Below, in pieces: positions 1 through 8,363 of a DNA stretch of 48,356 nucleotides. The stretch is taken from NCBI RefSeq assembly GCF_007713735.2, contig NZ_VMNW02000072.1:1-48356 (forward strand), given 5' to 3'. The position numbers and the translations under genes are program-made. How positions within the stretch are numbered: the stretch's first letter is position 1; every line of letters begins with the position of its first letter. A model generated the notes under the pieces. That model ran no database searches, had not been told where the DNA came from, and worked only from the letters and a program-made list of their open reading frames with translations. This DNA comes from Amycolatopsis acidicola. GTDB taxonomy: Bacteria > Actinomycetota > Actinomycetes > Mycobacteriales > Pseudonocardiaceae.

Positions 1-25
1 GTGGTGGGGAGTGGGGCGAAGGGCC

Positions 26-760
26 TCAGTCGAGGAGGTCGGCGAGGCGGGCCGCGACGCGCGCCGGGTCGGCCGGGGCGAGGGTCACCCAGTCCTGCCC
101 GCCGCGGCCGGGCGCCACGGCGCCGAAGTACGAACCGACGTCGGTGCGGAACCAGCTCAGCCCACCGGCGCGCCGCAGCCTGCCGTCCTTCCGCGCGCGC
201 ACCGAGAACTGCCCCGCGGCGAGCACCGGCCGAGCCTGGATCGCCAGCACCTCGCGGATCTGCGTGGCGTGCGTGCCCTTCTCGCCCTCGACCACCGGGT
301 CGGCGAGCTCGCCGCGCAACGCCGACGCGGGCAGCGTGACGCCGAAGCCCGGGCCGGGTTCCAGCGGCGGCACCAGATCCACGACCGCGGAGAAGATCTC
401 GGTGTCCCGGATCGCCGACAGCCCGATGGTCCGGCTCGGCTGCGCGGCCAGCACCGCCCGCCGCCCGCCCGCGGCGGCGACCGCGCGCAACGGCGCTTCG
501 TCCGCCAGATCCGCCAGCGCCTCGCACTCGACGTACACCTCGGCCTCGGCGAGCGTCGCCAGCCGCTCGGCCAGCGCCGTGTCGAGGCGCCCGCCGGGAC
601 ACAGGCCGCGCTCGGCGAGATTCCCGTACACGGCTTCGCGGATGTCCCCGCGCTCGTGCTGGGTCTGCCCGACGCTGCGGACGTCCAGCGGGGCGGGCGG
701 CCCGGCGAACCCCAGGTCCTGCCAGAGGATGTCGAAGGCCGAGGCCGACACCCGGATCAC
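26..760 (-). CDS. EspG-family ESX (type VII) secretion-associated protein
   Basis: The product has 244 residues, near the usual EspG length. The middle carries the family-like stretch FSAVVDLVPPLEPGPG, and the C-terminus carries the acidic/aromatic WFRTDVGSYFGAV region. Known: EspG proteins are cytosolic chaperones that bind PE/PPE-type substrates for ESX secretion. The start is the GTG at 760, which overlaps the stop of the upstream PPE-like gene as GTGA, so the two are translationally coupled. An open frame continues further upstream to 1063 but lies wholly inside the upstream gene, so I rejected it as the start. It is the fourth gene of a minus-strand run beginning at 2181 that probably continues past the left edge. 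The family call is inferred from sequence character and neighbours; a distant relative in the same fold is possible. Confidence 0.8.
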   Translation of the reverse strand: MIRVSASAFDILWQDLGFAGPPAPLDVRSVGQTQHERGDIREAVYGNLAERGLCPGGRLDTALAERLATLAEAEVYVECEALADLADEAPLRAVAAAGGRRAVLAAQPSRTIGLSAIRDTEIFSAVVDLVPPLEPGPGFGVTLPASALRGELADPVVEGEKGTHATQIREVLAIQARPVLAAGQFSVRARKDGRLRRAGGLSWFRTDVGSYFGAVAPGRGGQDWVTLAPADPARVAARLADLLD

Positions 761-1311
761 GCCAGCTCCGGCGGCGCCTCGAAGGAACGGGACGGGACCG
801 CGGCGCGCAGCGCGCCGTCCCTCGCGTTCATCACGTCGATCGCCTTGGCACGGGCCGCCTCGGACTCCTCGCGCCGCGCGGCCATCGCGTCGGACAGGCC
901 GATCCGGTCGAGCAGCGAGCCCTGCGCCGCCTGGCGGATCATCGACACCGGGTCGTACGGCACCGGCGGCGGCATCTCGGCCCGCGCCCGCGCGGCGATC
1001 CCGGCCTGCTGGTTCACCGCGTCCGACAACGCCAGCGACACCTCGGTGGCCTGCTCGGACCAACTCGCCGCCTTGCCCAGCGTGGCGCGCACCGCGTCAC
1101 CCGCCGGCCCCTGCCAGGACTCCAGGCTCTGGCCGGAGATCGCGCCGAGCGCCTGCATCGTCTCGCGCAGCCGCGTACCCAGTCCCGCCCACTGCTCGCC
1201 GATCTCGCCCGCGGCCGCCGGGTCGTTGCCCGCCGCGACCTCCGCCGCCATCGCTTCGTGGGTGTACGACTCGTACCGCCGCACCGGCTCCGGCACCTGC
1301 TGTTCGGTCAT
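757..1311 (-). CDS. PPE/WXG100-like type VII secretion substrate
   Basis: This 184-residue, largely alpha-helical protein contains the W-x-G hinge (LESWQGPAGDAV, around residues 65-76) flanked by long Ala-rich helices, as in WXG100 and PPE proteins. The hinge is followed by MPPPVPYDP and a charged C-terminal helix. Known: such proteins form helical hairpins that dimerise and are exported by ESX systems, with EspG as the chaperone for PPE types. The EspG gene follows directly with a GTGA overlap, which supports a chaperone/substrate pair. Two ATG codons (1314 and 1311) lie behind GGGGAG at 1315-1320; the second gives the better, though still short, spacing. The preceding lipoprotein gene ends at 1320. 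There is no PE-type partner in the window. Confidence 0.75.
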   Translation of the reverse strand: MTEQQVPEPVRRYESYTHEAMAAEVAAGNDPAAAGEIGEQWAGLGTRLRETMQALGAISGQSLESWQGPAGDAVRATLGKAASWSEQATEVSLALSDAVNQQAGIAARARAEMPPPVPYDPVSMIRQAAQGSLLDRIGLSDAMAARREESEAARAKAIDVMNARDGALRAAVPSRSFEAPPELA

Positions 1312-1319
1312 CATCTCCC

Positions 1320-1844
1320 CTACGGAAGCTTCGGTTCGACGAGCTTGGCGACTGTCTGCGCGCGCTGACAGGCGAGCGTGGTGTCGTGGAAGTTCGAGTT
1401 GGTCACGTCGATCTGCACGCTCGACTTGTCGCCCGCGGCGAGCAGCATCGCGCAGGTGCCGTCGCCCGCGGACCGGTCGGAGACCTTGATCGCCTGGTGT
1501 TCGCCGACGGTGGTCTTGCCGCCGCCCTTCCCCACCTGGAGATCGTCCAGCCCGGCGGCGTCTTCGAGAGTGATCGTGAGCCCGAAGGTGCCGGTCTCGG
1601 TCCAGTCGCAGGCGCGGCCGGAGCCGATCGCCTTGTCCGTGCCCGCCGACGTGAGTCCCACCGTGGACCGCTCGACCGGCGTGAGCAGCTCACACGGCGC
1701 GAGCGCGGCGAGGCCGGTGGCCGAGGGGCTCGGACCGGCCGCGGCCACCGTCGGCGCGTCGGACCCGGTGGGCGCCGCTTGAGCCCCGCAGCCGGTGAGC
1801 AGGGCACCTGCGGCCAGCGCGCCGGCCGCCATCCGCCTAGCCAC
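1320..1844 (-). CDS. DUF3558-type lipoprotein
   Basis: A lipobox LTGC follows a short hydrophobic stretch (MAAGALAAGALLTGC), so the protein should be processed by signal peptidase II and lipid-anchored. The mature part carries PCELLTPVERSTVG and a later CDWTE, typical of the DUF3558 family, which is common beside actinobacterial ESX genes and has no assigned reaction. I chose the GTG at 1844 because it supplies the VARR positive n-region and overlaps the upstream stop by only 8 nt. An ATG at 1865 would overlap the upstream gene by 29 nt, and an ATG at 1832 would leave no positive charge before the hydrophobic core. The product from 1844 has 174 residues. Confidence 0.75.
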   Translation of the reverse strand: MARRMAAGALAAGALLTGCGAQAAPTGSDAPTVAAAGPSPSATGLAALAPCELLTPVERSTVGLTSAGTDKAIGSGRACDWTETGTFGLTITLEDAAGLDDLQVGKGGGKTTVGEHQAIKVSDRSAGDGTCAMLLAAGDKSSVQIDVTNSNFHDTTLACQRAQTVAKLVEPKLP

Positions 1845-2181
1845 CACTGCAGTCGACGCCGTCACTGGCGGAGTCGTCGGTCTCGCGATACTGGCCCAGT
1901 GCCTTGGTGATGTTGCCCTTCAGCTTTTCCAGCTGCTGGCCGAACCGGGCCAGCTGATCCCCGGCGGACCCGGGCCCGTCGATCCCGTAGCGCGCCATGA
2001 ACTGGCCGATCTCGTCGGCGTACCCGCCCCCGAGCGGCACCGTCCTAGCCAGGACCCTGGCCTCGCGCACCATCTCGCCGACCGTGTCCTGCAGCTGGGC
2101 GAGCTGGGCGAACGCGGTGGCGGCGAGCTCCGGGGAGACCGCGAACGCCCCCGCGCTCGGCCCCGCCTGCGTCTCGGTCAT
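1837..2181 (-). CDS. small helical ESX-cluster protein
   Basis: This 114-residue protein consists of two amphipathic Ala/Leu/Gln-rich helical regions (around residues 15-50 and 75-100) joined by a Gly/Pro turn (PLGGGYADEIGQF), and it has an acidic tail ending DCSGG. That layout resembles ESX-associated WXG100-size proteins, but no W-x-G motif is present, so the assignment rests mainly on its position as first gene of the ESX accessory run. GAGAGG stands four bases before the ATG at 2181. Its end overlaps the start of the lipoprotein gene. The function is unknown. Confidence 0.65.
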   Translation of the reverse strand: MTETQAGPSAGAFAVSPELAATAFAQLAQLQDTVGEMVREARVLARTVPLGGGYADEIGQFMARYGIDGPGSAGDQLARFGQQLEKLKGNITKALGQYRETDDSASDGVDCSGG

Positions 2182-2474
2182 CGCACCTCTCCGTAGCCGG
2201 CCGGATCCTCACCGCAGCATACGGTCTGCCGGGCCCCCGGCACATCCCGCACGCCCGCGCGGGCGTGCCGATTCCGAAATGAGGGTTCTCTCACGCGGTT
2301 GGCAGGAGTTTGACACACTTGGTGGCAGGCTGGGTCCCAGCCGGACAGCGGTCCCCGGGCCCCGTCGAGCTGCCGGACCAGGCCTGTGAGACGCTTCCGC
2401 GCCGCCACCATCGGGGGGCGTGCGGGTTATCGCCCCTAAAAAGCACGCGAAGGGCTTCGGCACCAGGAGGTCGA
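2182..2474. promoter_or_regulatory. divergent intergenic region, ESX run versus moxR
   Basis: This 293-bp gap separates the minus-strand ESX-like run from the plus-strand moxR operon and must hold both promoters. A TTGACA at 2310-2315 looks like a -35 box but has no good -10 at 17 bp. A compact hairpin lies at 2328-2342 (GGCTGGG and CCCAGCC). A more AT-rich patch at 2425-2445 is the other -10 candidate. No convincing gene was seen here. Confidence 0.4.
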
Positions 2475-3557
2475 GTGACGTCGAGGACACAGCCTGCGAC
2501 GCCCGGCGGATATACCGGCGAACAGGCAACCGGGCAGGCGCCGTACCACCAGTCCGGCGCGACCGGGTACAACGGTCACGGCACCGTTTCCCTCGACGAG
2601 CTGCACGACACGATGCGGCGGATCGCCGCCAACGTGGAACGCGTGCTCGTCGGCAAACCCGACGTGGTGCGCATCGCGCTCGTCACGCTGCTCGCCGAGG
2701 GGCATCTGCTGGTCGAGGACGTGCCGGGGGTCGGGAAGACCTCGCTGGCCAAGGCGCTCGCCCGGTCGATCGACTGCACGGTGAGCCGCATCCAGTTCAC
2801 CCCCGACCTGCTGCCCAGCGACGTCACCGGGGTGTCCATCTACAACCGGCAGACCGGGGAGTTCGAGTTCCGCCCCGGCCCGGTGTTCGCGAACATCGTG
2901 GTCGGCGACGAGATCAACCGCGCTTCGCCGAAGACGCAGTCCGCGCTGCTGGAGTGCATGGAGGAGCAGCAGGTCACGGTCGACACCACGACCTACCACC
3001 TCGACGACCCGTTCATGGTCATCGCCACCCAGAACCCGATCGAGATGGAGGGCACCTACGCGCTCCCCGAGGCGCAGCGCGACCGGTTCACCGCGCGCGT
3101 GTCGATCGGCTACCCCGACCAGCAGGCCGAACTGGCGATGGTCGACGAGCACGCCGGGCACAACCCGCTGACCGACCTGCAGCCGGTCTCCGACGGCGAC
3201 ACCGTCAACCGGCTGATCAAGATGGTGCGCGCGGTGCACATCGCCCCGGAGGTCCGCCGCTACGCGGTCGACCTGGTCGCCGCCACGCGCCAGGTGCCGG
3301 AGATCCGGCTCGGCGCGTCGCCGCGGTCCACCCTGCAGCTCGTGCGCTCCGCCCGTGCCCAGGCCGCGCTGTCGGGCCGGGACTTCGTGGTCCCGGACGA
3401 CCTGCACGCGGTCGCGGTCCCGGTGCTGGCGCACCGCCTGGTGCTCACCACCGAGGCGCACGCCGCGCGCCGCAGCGCCACCGACGTGGTCCGCTCGGTG
3501 CTCGGCCGGGTCCCGGTGCCCCAGGGCGCGCCTGCCAACGGCCAGAACCGCCGGTGA
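2475..3557 (+). CDS. MoxR-family AAA+ ATPase
   Basis: The 360-residue product carries Walker A GVPGVGKTS (GVGKT at residues 85-89), Walker B VVGDEINRA (D145-E146) and the ATQNPIEMEGTY segment typical of MoxR sensor I. About 35 flexible Gly/Gln/Pro-rich residues precede the ATPase. Known: MoxR ATPases act as chaperones for vWA, DUF58 or transglutaminase-type partners. The next two genes are exactly DUF58 and a transglutaminase, so this is the standard three-gene module. The start is the GTG at 2475, with AGGAGG at 2465-2470. A longer open frame back to 2310 lacks a ribosome-binding site. Confidence 0.93.
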   Translation: MTSRTQPATPGGYTGEQATGQAPYHQSGATGYNGHGTVSLDELHDTMRRIAANVERVLVGKPDVVRIALVTLLAEGHLLVEDVPGVGKTSLAKALARSIDCTVSRIQFTPDLLPSDVTGVSIYNRQTGEFEFRPGPVFANIVVGDEINRASPKTQSALLECMEEQQVTVDTTTYHLDDPFMVIATQNPIEMEGTYALPEAQRDRFTARVSIGYPDQQAELAMVDEHAGHNPLTDLQPVSDGDTVNRLIKMVRAVHIAPEVRRYAVDLVAATRQVPEIRLGASPRSTLQLVRSARAQAALSGRDFVVPDDLHAVAVPVLAHRLVLTTEAHAARRSATDVVRSVLGRVPVPQGAPANGQNRR

Positions 3558-3564
3558 CCCGGCC

Positions 3565-4848
3565 ATGCTGCGGTCGCTGTCGGGGCTGACCACGCGGGGC
3601 CGCTGCCTGCTGGCCGCCGGGGTGGCGGCCGCCGTGTGCGCGGTGGTGCTCAACGAGCGCGACCTGTTGCGGGTCGCGGTGTTCGTGATCGGGCTGCCGC
3701 TGCTGGTGGCGTTGTTCATCGCGGCGTCCCGGGTGCGCATCGGCGCCGCCCGCCGGATGCTGCCGGACCGGGTCGCCGCCGGTTCCGGGTCCGAGGTCGA
3801 ACTCACCTTGTGGCGCAACGGAAAGCTGCCCGCGGGCGAGGTGCTGCTGGAGGACGGCGTGCCGTACGCGCTGGGCTCGCGGCCACGTTTCGTCGTGGAG
3901 CGCCTGCCCGCCGGGCGCGCGGTCGCGCTGCGCTACCCGATCCAGCCGACGCTGCGCGGCATCCAGCAGGTCGGCCCGCTGCGGGCCACGCTGACCGATC
4001 CGTTCGGGCTGTGCGAGTTCGACCGTGAGCTGATCGGCCATTCGAGGCTGATCGTCACGCCGCGCGTGGTCGCCTTGCGGGGCCTGCCTTCGGGCTCCGG
4101 GATCGGCGCGGGCGAGGACGGCAGCATCCGGCTGCACGCGGGCCAGGGCGAGAACGACGTGGTCGTCCGGCACTACCGCCAGGGCGACGACCTGCGCAAG
4201 GTGCACTGGCGCTCCACCGCCCGCCGGGACGAGATCATGGTCCGCATCGAGGAGCGGCCGTGGCGCGGCGGCACCACGGTGCTGCTGGATCACCGCGCGG
4301 CCGCGCACCACGGCACCGGACCCGCGGCCAGCCTGGAGTGGGCGATCTCGCTGGCGGCGAGCGTCTGCCTGCACGTGCGCAAGGCCGGGCACCGGATCCG
4401 GCTGGTCAGCGAGCACGGGAAGCTGCTGGCCGACGTGCCCGGCGGGTTCGGCGGCGAGGACAACAGCGCGGACAACGTCATCCTGGATTCGCTGGCCGCG
4501 CTGCAGCCGGCGCACCAGCGGGACCTCACGGTCGGGCACGACCCGGCCGTGGGACAGGAGCTGATCGCCATCCTCGGCACGGTGAGCAACGACGCCGTCA
4601 ACGAACTCGCCAGCGTCCGCCCGCGCGGCACGCGCAGCCTCGCGGTGCTGCTCGACACCCCGGCCTTCACCGGCGGCGTCAGCGCGCCCGAGCAGCGCGC
4701 CGCCGCCACCGGGGAGTCGGCGAGCCTGCTGCGCGCGGCGGGCTGGACCGTCGTGATCGCGGACCCGGCCGCGTCGATGCAGCAGGTGTGGGGCGAACTG
4801 TGCGGCACGTCCGCCGGGCGCGGCGCGCTGATCGGCGGTCCCCTGTGA
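3565..4848 (+). CDS. DUF58 domain protein, MoxR partner
   Basis: The product has 427 residues. Two N-terminal membrane segments (around residues 11-27 and 33-53) are followed by a beta-rich region and the DUF58 signature RHYRQGDDLRKVHWRSTARR near residues 200-225; a vWA-like fold follows. Known: DUF58 proteins are encoded with MoxR ATPases and are thought to be their membrane clients. It begins seven bases after moxR ends and its stop overlaps the transglutaminase start as GTGA, so the three genes form one operon. The ATG at 3565 was chosen because the earlier in-frame sequence belongs to moxR. Confidence 0.9.
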   Translation: MLRSLSGLTTRGRCLLAAGVAAAVCAVVLNERDLLRVAVFVIGLPLLVALFIAASRVRIGAARRMLPDRVAAGSGSEVELTLWRNGKLPAGEVLLEDGVPYALGSRPRFVVERLPAGRAVALRYPIQPTLRGIQQVGPLRATLTDPFGLCEFDRELIGHSRLIVTPRVVALRGLPSGSGIGAGEDGSIRLHAGQGENDVVVRHYRQGDDLRKVHWRSTARRDEIMVRIEERPWRGGTTVLLDHRAAAHHGTGPAASLEWAISLAASVCLHVRKAGHRIRLVSEHGKLLADVPGGFGGEDNSADNVILDSLAALQPAHQRDLTVGHDPAVGQELIAILGTVSNDAVNELASVRPRGTRSLAVLLDTPAFTGGVSAPEQRAAATGESASLLRAAGWTVVIADPAASMQQVWGELCGTSAGRGALIGGPL

Positions 4849-7331
4849 CCACAACGCATTCCCGGCCGCCGTCCCCGCCGCGGCCCCACGTCCCGCAGAA
4901 GCGCTATGTCCAGCCGCCGCCCGCGTGGCGCAGCTCCGTGCTCGCCCCGGTGGCCGCGGGCATCGCGACGTTGTGCGCCTCCACCTCGCTGACCGGGGTG
5001 GTCGGCGGCGCGGGCTGGCTGGGCTACGTCGCGGTCACCGTGGTGCTGGTCGCCTGCACCGGGCTGGCGCTGCGGTCGATCCGCACGCCGGTGCTGGTGG
5101 TCGGGATGGCCCAGCTCGTCGTCGTGCTGCTGCTGATCACCGGGGTGTTCACCGGCAGCGGGATCCTCGCGATCATCCCGGGACCCTCCGCGTTCGCCGA
5201 GCTGAACGACGTCCTCACGGCGGCGTTCGACCAGATCCGCACCGGGCTGCCGCCGGTCGAGCCGACCCCGCCGATCCTGTGCCTGGTCACGATCGCGATC
5301 GGCATGGTCGCGGTACTGGTGGACACGCTCGCCGTCGCGGCGTCCGCGCCCGCGGCGACGGGCCTCGTGCTGCTGTGCGTGTACGCCGTCCCGGCGTCGC
5401 TGTCGGATTCGATGCTGCCGTGGTGGACCTTCCTGCTGGGCGCCGCGGCTTTCGCGGGCCTGCTCGCGGTGGACGGCAACCACCGGCACCGCCGCTGGCG
5501 CAACCGCGACGCGCCCGGCCTCGGCGGCTCCCCCGCCGCGGCGTCCGTGCCGGTCGTCGTGGTGTCGCTGGCTTTGGTGTGCGGGCTCGTCGCGGGCGCG
5601 GCGATCACCGCGGTCGGCACGGTCGGGCGGTTGCCCGGCAGCGGGCACAACGGGCAGGGCTCGGGTTCGGGCGGCCTGGGTGTCAACCCGTTCACGTCGC
5701 TGCGCGGGATGCTCGACCAGGGCAGCACCGTGGACCTGTTCAAGGTGCGCGGGCTGGGCAACGACAAACGCCTGCTGCGCGCGTTCACCCTCGACACGTA
5801 CCGGCCCAACCAGGGCTGGAGCCTGCCGGACGGGCCGATGCCCGCGGGCTACCCGGCCAACCAGACGCTCCCGGCCGCGCCGGGCGACGACGGCACCGGC
5901 GAGTCGCGGCAGATCCAGATCGAGCCGGTGAACTGGGTGGACGTGTGGCTGCCGTTCTACGGCGCGCTGCGCGGGCTGCAGGGCGTGCCGTCCGGCTGGT
6001 TCTACGACCCGGCCAGCGGCGCGGTGTTCAGCGAACGCAAGCAGCACGCCCAGCCCTACACGGAGACGACCTCGCTGGCCGAGCCGACGAAGGACCAGCT
6101 CGAAGGCGCGAGCACCGGCAACCGCGACATCTCCTCGGCGTACACGCAGATCAGCGGCGTCGACCCGCGGGTGGTGGCGCTGACCGAGCAGCTCACGGCC
6201 GGGGCGACCACCACATTCGACAAGGCCACCGCGATCTGGCGGTACTTCACCGCGGAGAACGGTTTCACCTACGACACGCAGACCGCCTCGGCGACCGACT
6301 CCGACGCGCTCGCGGACTTCCTGCTCAAGGGGAAGCGCGGGTTCTGCGAGCAGTTCGCCTCGGCGATGGGCGTCATGCTCCGCGTGCTGGGCATCCCGTC
6401 GCGGGTGGCGGTCGGGTTCACCACCGGGTACTCCGACGGCGACACCAGGATGATCACCTCGCAGGACGCGCACGCGTGGGTCGAGGTCTACTTCGGTGAC
6501 GACCTCGGCTGGGTCAGCTTCGACCCCACGCCGCGGTCGGACGGCCGTGGTTACGTGCCGCCGTATCTGCAGTCGGGAAGCGCTTCCAGCGACCCGTCGG
6601 CGAGCGACAGCCAGGAAGTGCCGAGCGTGTCCACCTCGCACGTCGCCCCCACCGGCGCGCCGACCGCGCAGAACGGCGAGACCGGCGTGAACGGTGGCCA
6701 GCAGGCGTCGGCGCCGGGTTCGGCGCCCGGCTGGGCGGGCTGGATCGCGCTGGTGATCGTGCTGATGGCGATCGTGCTGACGGCCGGCGCCTTCCTGGCT
6801 CCGCGGTTCGCGAGAGACAAGGGATTCACGCGCTGGCTGCCCCTCGCGGCGGCCGGGGCGTGGATCGTGGCGGTGCTGTTGTCGGCATGGCTGGTGCACT
6901 GGTCGCTGGCGCTGATCCTGCTGGTACTCGCCGCGATCGGGCTCGCCCCGGCCATCGTGCGGGAACTGCAGCGGCAGAAACGGCGCCGTGCCGTAGCGGC
7001 GCACGAGCCCGGCTCGGCCAGCGCGGCGTGGGCGGAACTGCTGGACGAGTGCGCGGACCGGGGGGTGCCGATCGGGTCCTCGGAAACGGTGCGGACGGCG
7101 GCGCAACAGGTGGCGCGGCAACATCATCTGGACCAGCCGGGGCAGGAGGACCTGCGCACCGTGGTCGGTCTCGTCGAGCGGTCCTGGTACGCGCCCGCGG
7201 CAGGCACGGAGGACCCACGCCTGGCCGAGGCGTTCGAAGGCGTGCGGGAGAGCCTCCGCCGGAACGCGCCGGTCTCCTGGCGCGGACGGCTCTTCCCGCG
7301 CTCGGTGTTCCACCGCCGCAAGCCGGAGTAA
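4845..7331 (+). CDS. membrane-bound transglutaminase-like protein (TgpA type)
   Basis: The product has 828 residues. At least five hydrophobic segments at the N-terminus (roughly 30-230) precede a large extracytoplasmic region. The transglutaminase core shows KRGFCEQFAS (C501), SQDAHAWVEV (H543) and VSFDPTPR (D560), a complete Cys-His-Asp triad. It is followed by a Ser/Thr/Gly-rich linker, further membrane segments (around 630-700) and a cytoplasmic C-terminal region resembling DUF4129. Known: the TgpA/DUF3488 family sits with MoxR and DUF58, and its physiological substrate is generally unknown. The GTG at 4845 overlaps the DUF58 stop. With the triad intact, I infer a working thiol enzyme on the outer face of the membrane. 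Confidence 0.92.
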   Translation: MTTTHSRPPSPPRPHVPQKRYVQPPPAWRSSVLAPVAAGIATLCASTSLTGVVGGAGWLGYVAVTVVLVACTGLALRSIRTPVLVVGMAQLVVVLLLITGVFTGSGILAIIPGPSAFAELNDVLTAAFDQIRTGLPPVEPTPPILCLVTIAIGMVAVLVDTLAVAASAPAATGLVLLCVYAVPASLSDSMLPWWTFLLGAAAFAGLLAVDGNHRHRRWRNRDAPGLGGSPAAASVPVVVVSLALVCGLVAGAAITAVGTVGRLPGSGHNGQGSGSGGLGVNPFTSLRGMLDQGSTVDLFKVRGLGNDKRLLRAFTLDTYRPNQGWSLPDGPMPAGYPANQTLPAAPGDDGTGESRQIQIEPVNWVDVWLPFYGALRGLQGVPSGWFYDPASGAVFSERKQHAQPYTETTSLAEPTKDQLEGASTGNRDISSAYTQISGVDPRVVALTEQLTAGATTTFDKATAIWRYFTAENGFTYDTQTASATDSDALADFLLKGKRGFCEQFASAMGVMLRVLGIPSRVAVGFTTGYSDGDTRMITSQDAHAWVEVYFGDDLGWVSFDPTPRSDGRGYVPPYLQSGSASSDPSASDSQEVPSVSTSHVAPTGAPTAQNGETGVNGGQQASAPGSAPGWAGWIALVIVLMAIVLTAGAFLAPRFARDKGFTRWLPLAAAGAWIVAVLLSAWLVHWSLALILLVLAAIGLAPAIVRELQRQKRRRAVAAHEPGSASAAWAELLDECADRGVPIGSSETVRTAAQQVARQHHLDQPGQEDLRTVVGLVERSWYAPAAGTEDPRLAEAFEGVRESLRRNAPVSWRGRLFPRSVFHRRKPE

Positions 7332-7558
7332 TCGCCGGGCCCGGTGGGTGGGCTGGGTGTTGGGTTGCCCTGAACTCGCGTGATCGCTAGGGCCCGGGGC
7401 AGCGCTCACTAAGGCTCGCCGCTTCAACGGCAAGGTTCCGCCGCCGCACCCGCGTGATCACCGGGCCCGGCCGGGCAGCACCCTCCGCGAGCGCTCGCCG
7501 CTCCAGCCGAAGCAGGCTGACCCGACCGACAAAACCCCCGAGCCGCGCTCAGCGAACC

Positions 7559-7581
7559 TCCGCTGCCCGACGGGCAGCGGA
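7559..7581. terminator. perfect 10-bp hairpin, possible bidirectional terminator
   Basis: The arms TCCGCTGCCC and GGGCAGCGGA enclose the triloop GAC. It sits between two convergent genes. No T tract follows on either strand, so termination is only inferred. Confidence 0.45.
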
Positions 7582-7590
7582 AGAACGCGC

Positions 7591-7639
7591 CAAAAAGCCG
7601 GCTCCTGTCCCGGGAGTGGTCCCGGGCCCGAAGCCGGCT
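7591..7639 (-). terminator. intrinsic terminator of the DUF3040 gene
   Basis: An inverted repeat pairs AGCCGGCT (7596-7603) with AGCCGGCT (7632-7639) and TCCCGGGA (7608-7615) with TCCCGGG (7620-7626). Read on the minus strand, the stem is followed at once by TTTTT (7596-7592), only 12 bases after the DUF3040 stop. This is one of the few places in the window with a real U tract. Confidence 0.8.
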
Positions 7640-7650
7640 GTCCGCCGCGT

Positions 7651-8034
7651 CTACTGCTCTTCGAACCGCTGCCGGAAGCGTTCTTCCATACGCTGGGTGA
7701 AGGAGCTCTTCGCCTTCGCCGCACCCTTGCCGCCCTTGGCCTCGGCGGCCGGGTGCCGTCCGGACATCAGCGCGATCAGCGCGCCGAAGAACATGACGAG
7801 AAAACCGAACACGCTCGCGAGCGGGATCTCGGCGACCCACAGCGCCTTGACCATCACGCCCACCACGAGCAGGGCTACCCCGACTACGAACAGCGCGATC
7901 CCCTGGATTCGGCGGCGGCGGGCGGGCCGGCGGAACCGGGCACCGCGCACCGTAGACGCGAACTTGGGGTCCTCGGCATAGAGCTCGCGCTCGATCTGAT
8001 CGAGCAGCCGCTGCTCATGCTCGGAGAGTGGCAT
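7651..8034 (-). CDS. DUF3040 membrane protein
   Basis: The 127-residue protein opens with the DUF3040 hallmark MPLSEHEQRLLDQIE and a second conserved LYAEDPKFAS. A basic stretch (RRPARRRR) is followed by two membrane helices (around residues 44-62 and 68-90) and a Lys/Ala-rich cytoplasmic tail. Known: the family is widespread in Actinobacteria, often near cell-division genes, and has no established function. GGAGGAGG stands just before the ATG at 8034. A terminator follows the stop. Confidence 0.9.
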   Translation of the reverse strand: MPLSEHEQRLLDQIERELYAEDPKFASTVRGARFRRPARRRRIQGIALFVVGVALLVVGVMVKALWVAEIPLASVFGFLVMFFGALIALMSGRHPAAEAKGGKGAAKAKSSFTQRMEERFRQRFEEQ

Positions 8035-8363
8035 CTTTCCTCCTCCGGCACAGCTGTCGCGGGCGCCGGGCCGCGCAACGTCCTGGACCCAACATCGACA
8101 CCCCGGGAACGGGGTGTGTCCCTCTCAGGATACGAGTCCTGCGCGCGGAGGACTACCCGATCCCGCAGAAGCTGTCCCCTTTTGCCTATCCGGCCGAAAG
8201 TAGGCCCTGCGTGACCGGCCGAAGCCCGATCACGAAAGGTGGATAGCCGTGACTGCCGGCCGGATCGGCAATCGACGACGCAGTGATTCACCGGAAGTTC
8301 TCCGGCGCCTCGATGGTCACGTCCGTGGTCACGTCCCCCGCCCCGCGCGGGTTCACCCGGGAC
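8035..8363. promoter_or_regulatory. intergenic region upstream of DUF3040 gene
   Basis: This 329-bp stretch lies between the dinB stop and the DUF3040 start. A hairpin at 8098-8117 (ACACCCC and GGGGTGT, six-base loop) would lie in the DUF3040 leader. On the minus strand TATCCT (revcomp of 8130-8135) is a plausible -10 upstream of it. A short open frame from GTG 8249 is Arg-rich, runs into dinB on the opposite strand and is not credible. Confidence 0.4.

Larger units (their letters stand above)
7332..7650. other. convergent intergenic region with diverged repeats and hairpins
   Basis: This 319-bp gap lies between the transglutaminase and DUF3040 gene ends. It holds a pair of diverged repeats about 74 bp apart, beginning with CGCGTGATC at 7377-7385 and 7451-7459. 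A perfect 10-bp hairpin stands at 7559-7581, and a terminator for the minus strand at 7591-7639. No gene could be supported; the overlapping open frames are Arg/Pro-rich and lack ribosome-binding sites. Confidence 0.6.

Noticed and set aside
4290..7433. 1047-residue minus-strand open frame
   Set aside because: It is antisense to the DUF58 and transglutaminase genes, is extremely Arg/His/Gln-rich and has no motif; it is a high-GC shadow.
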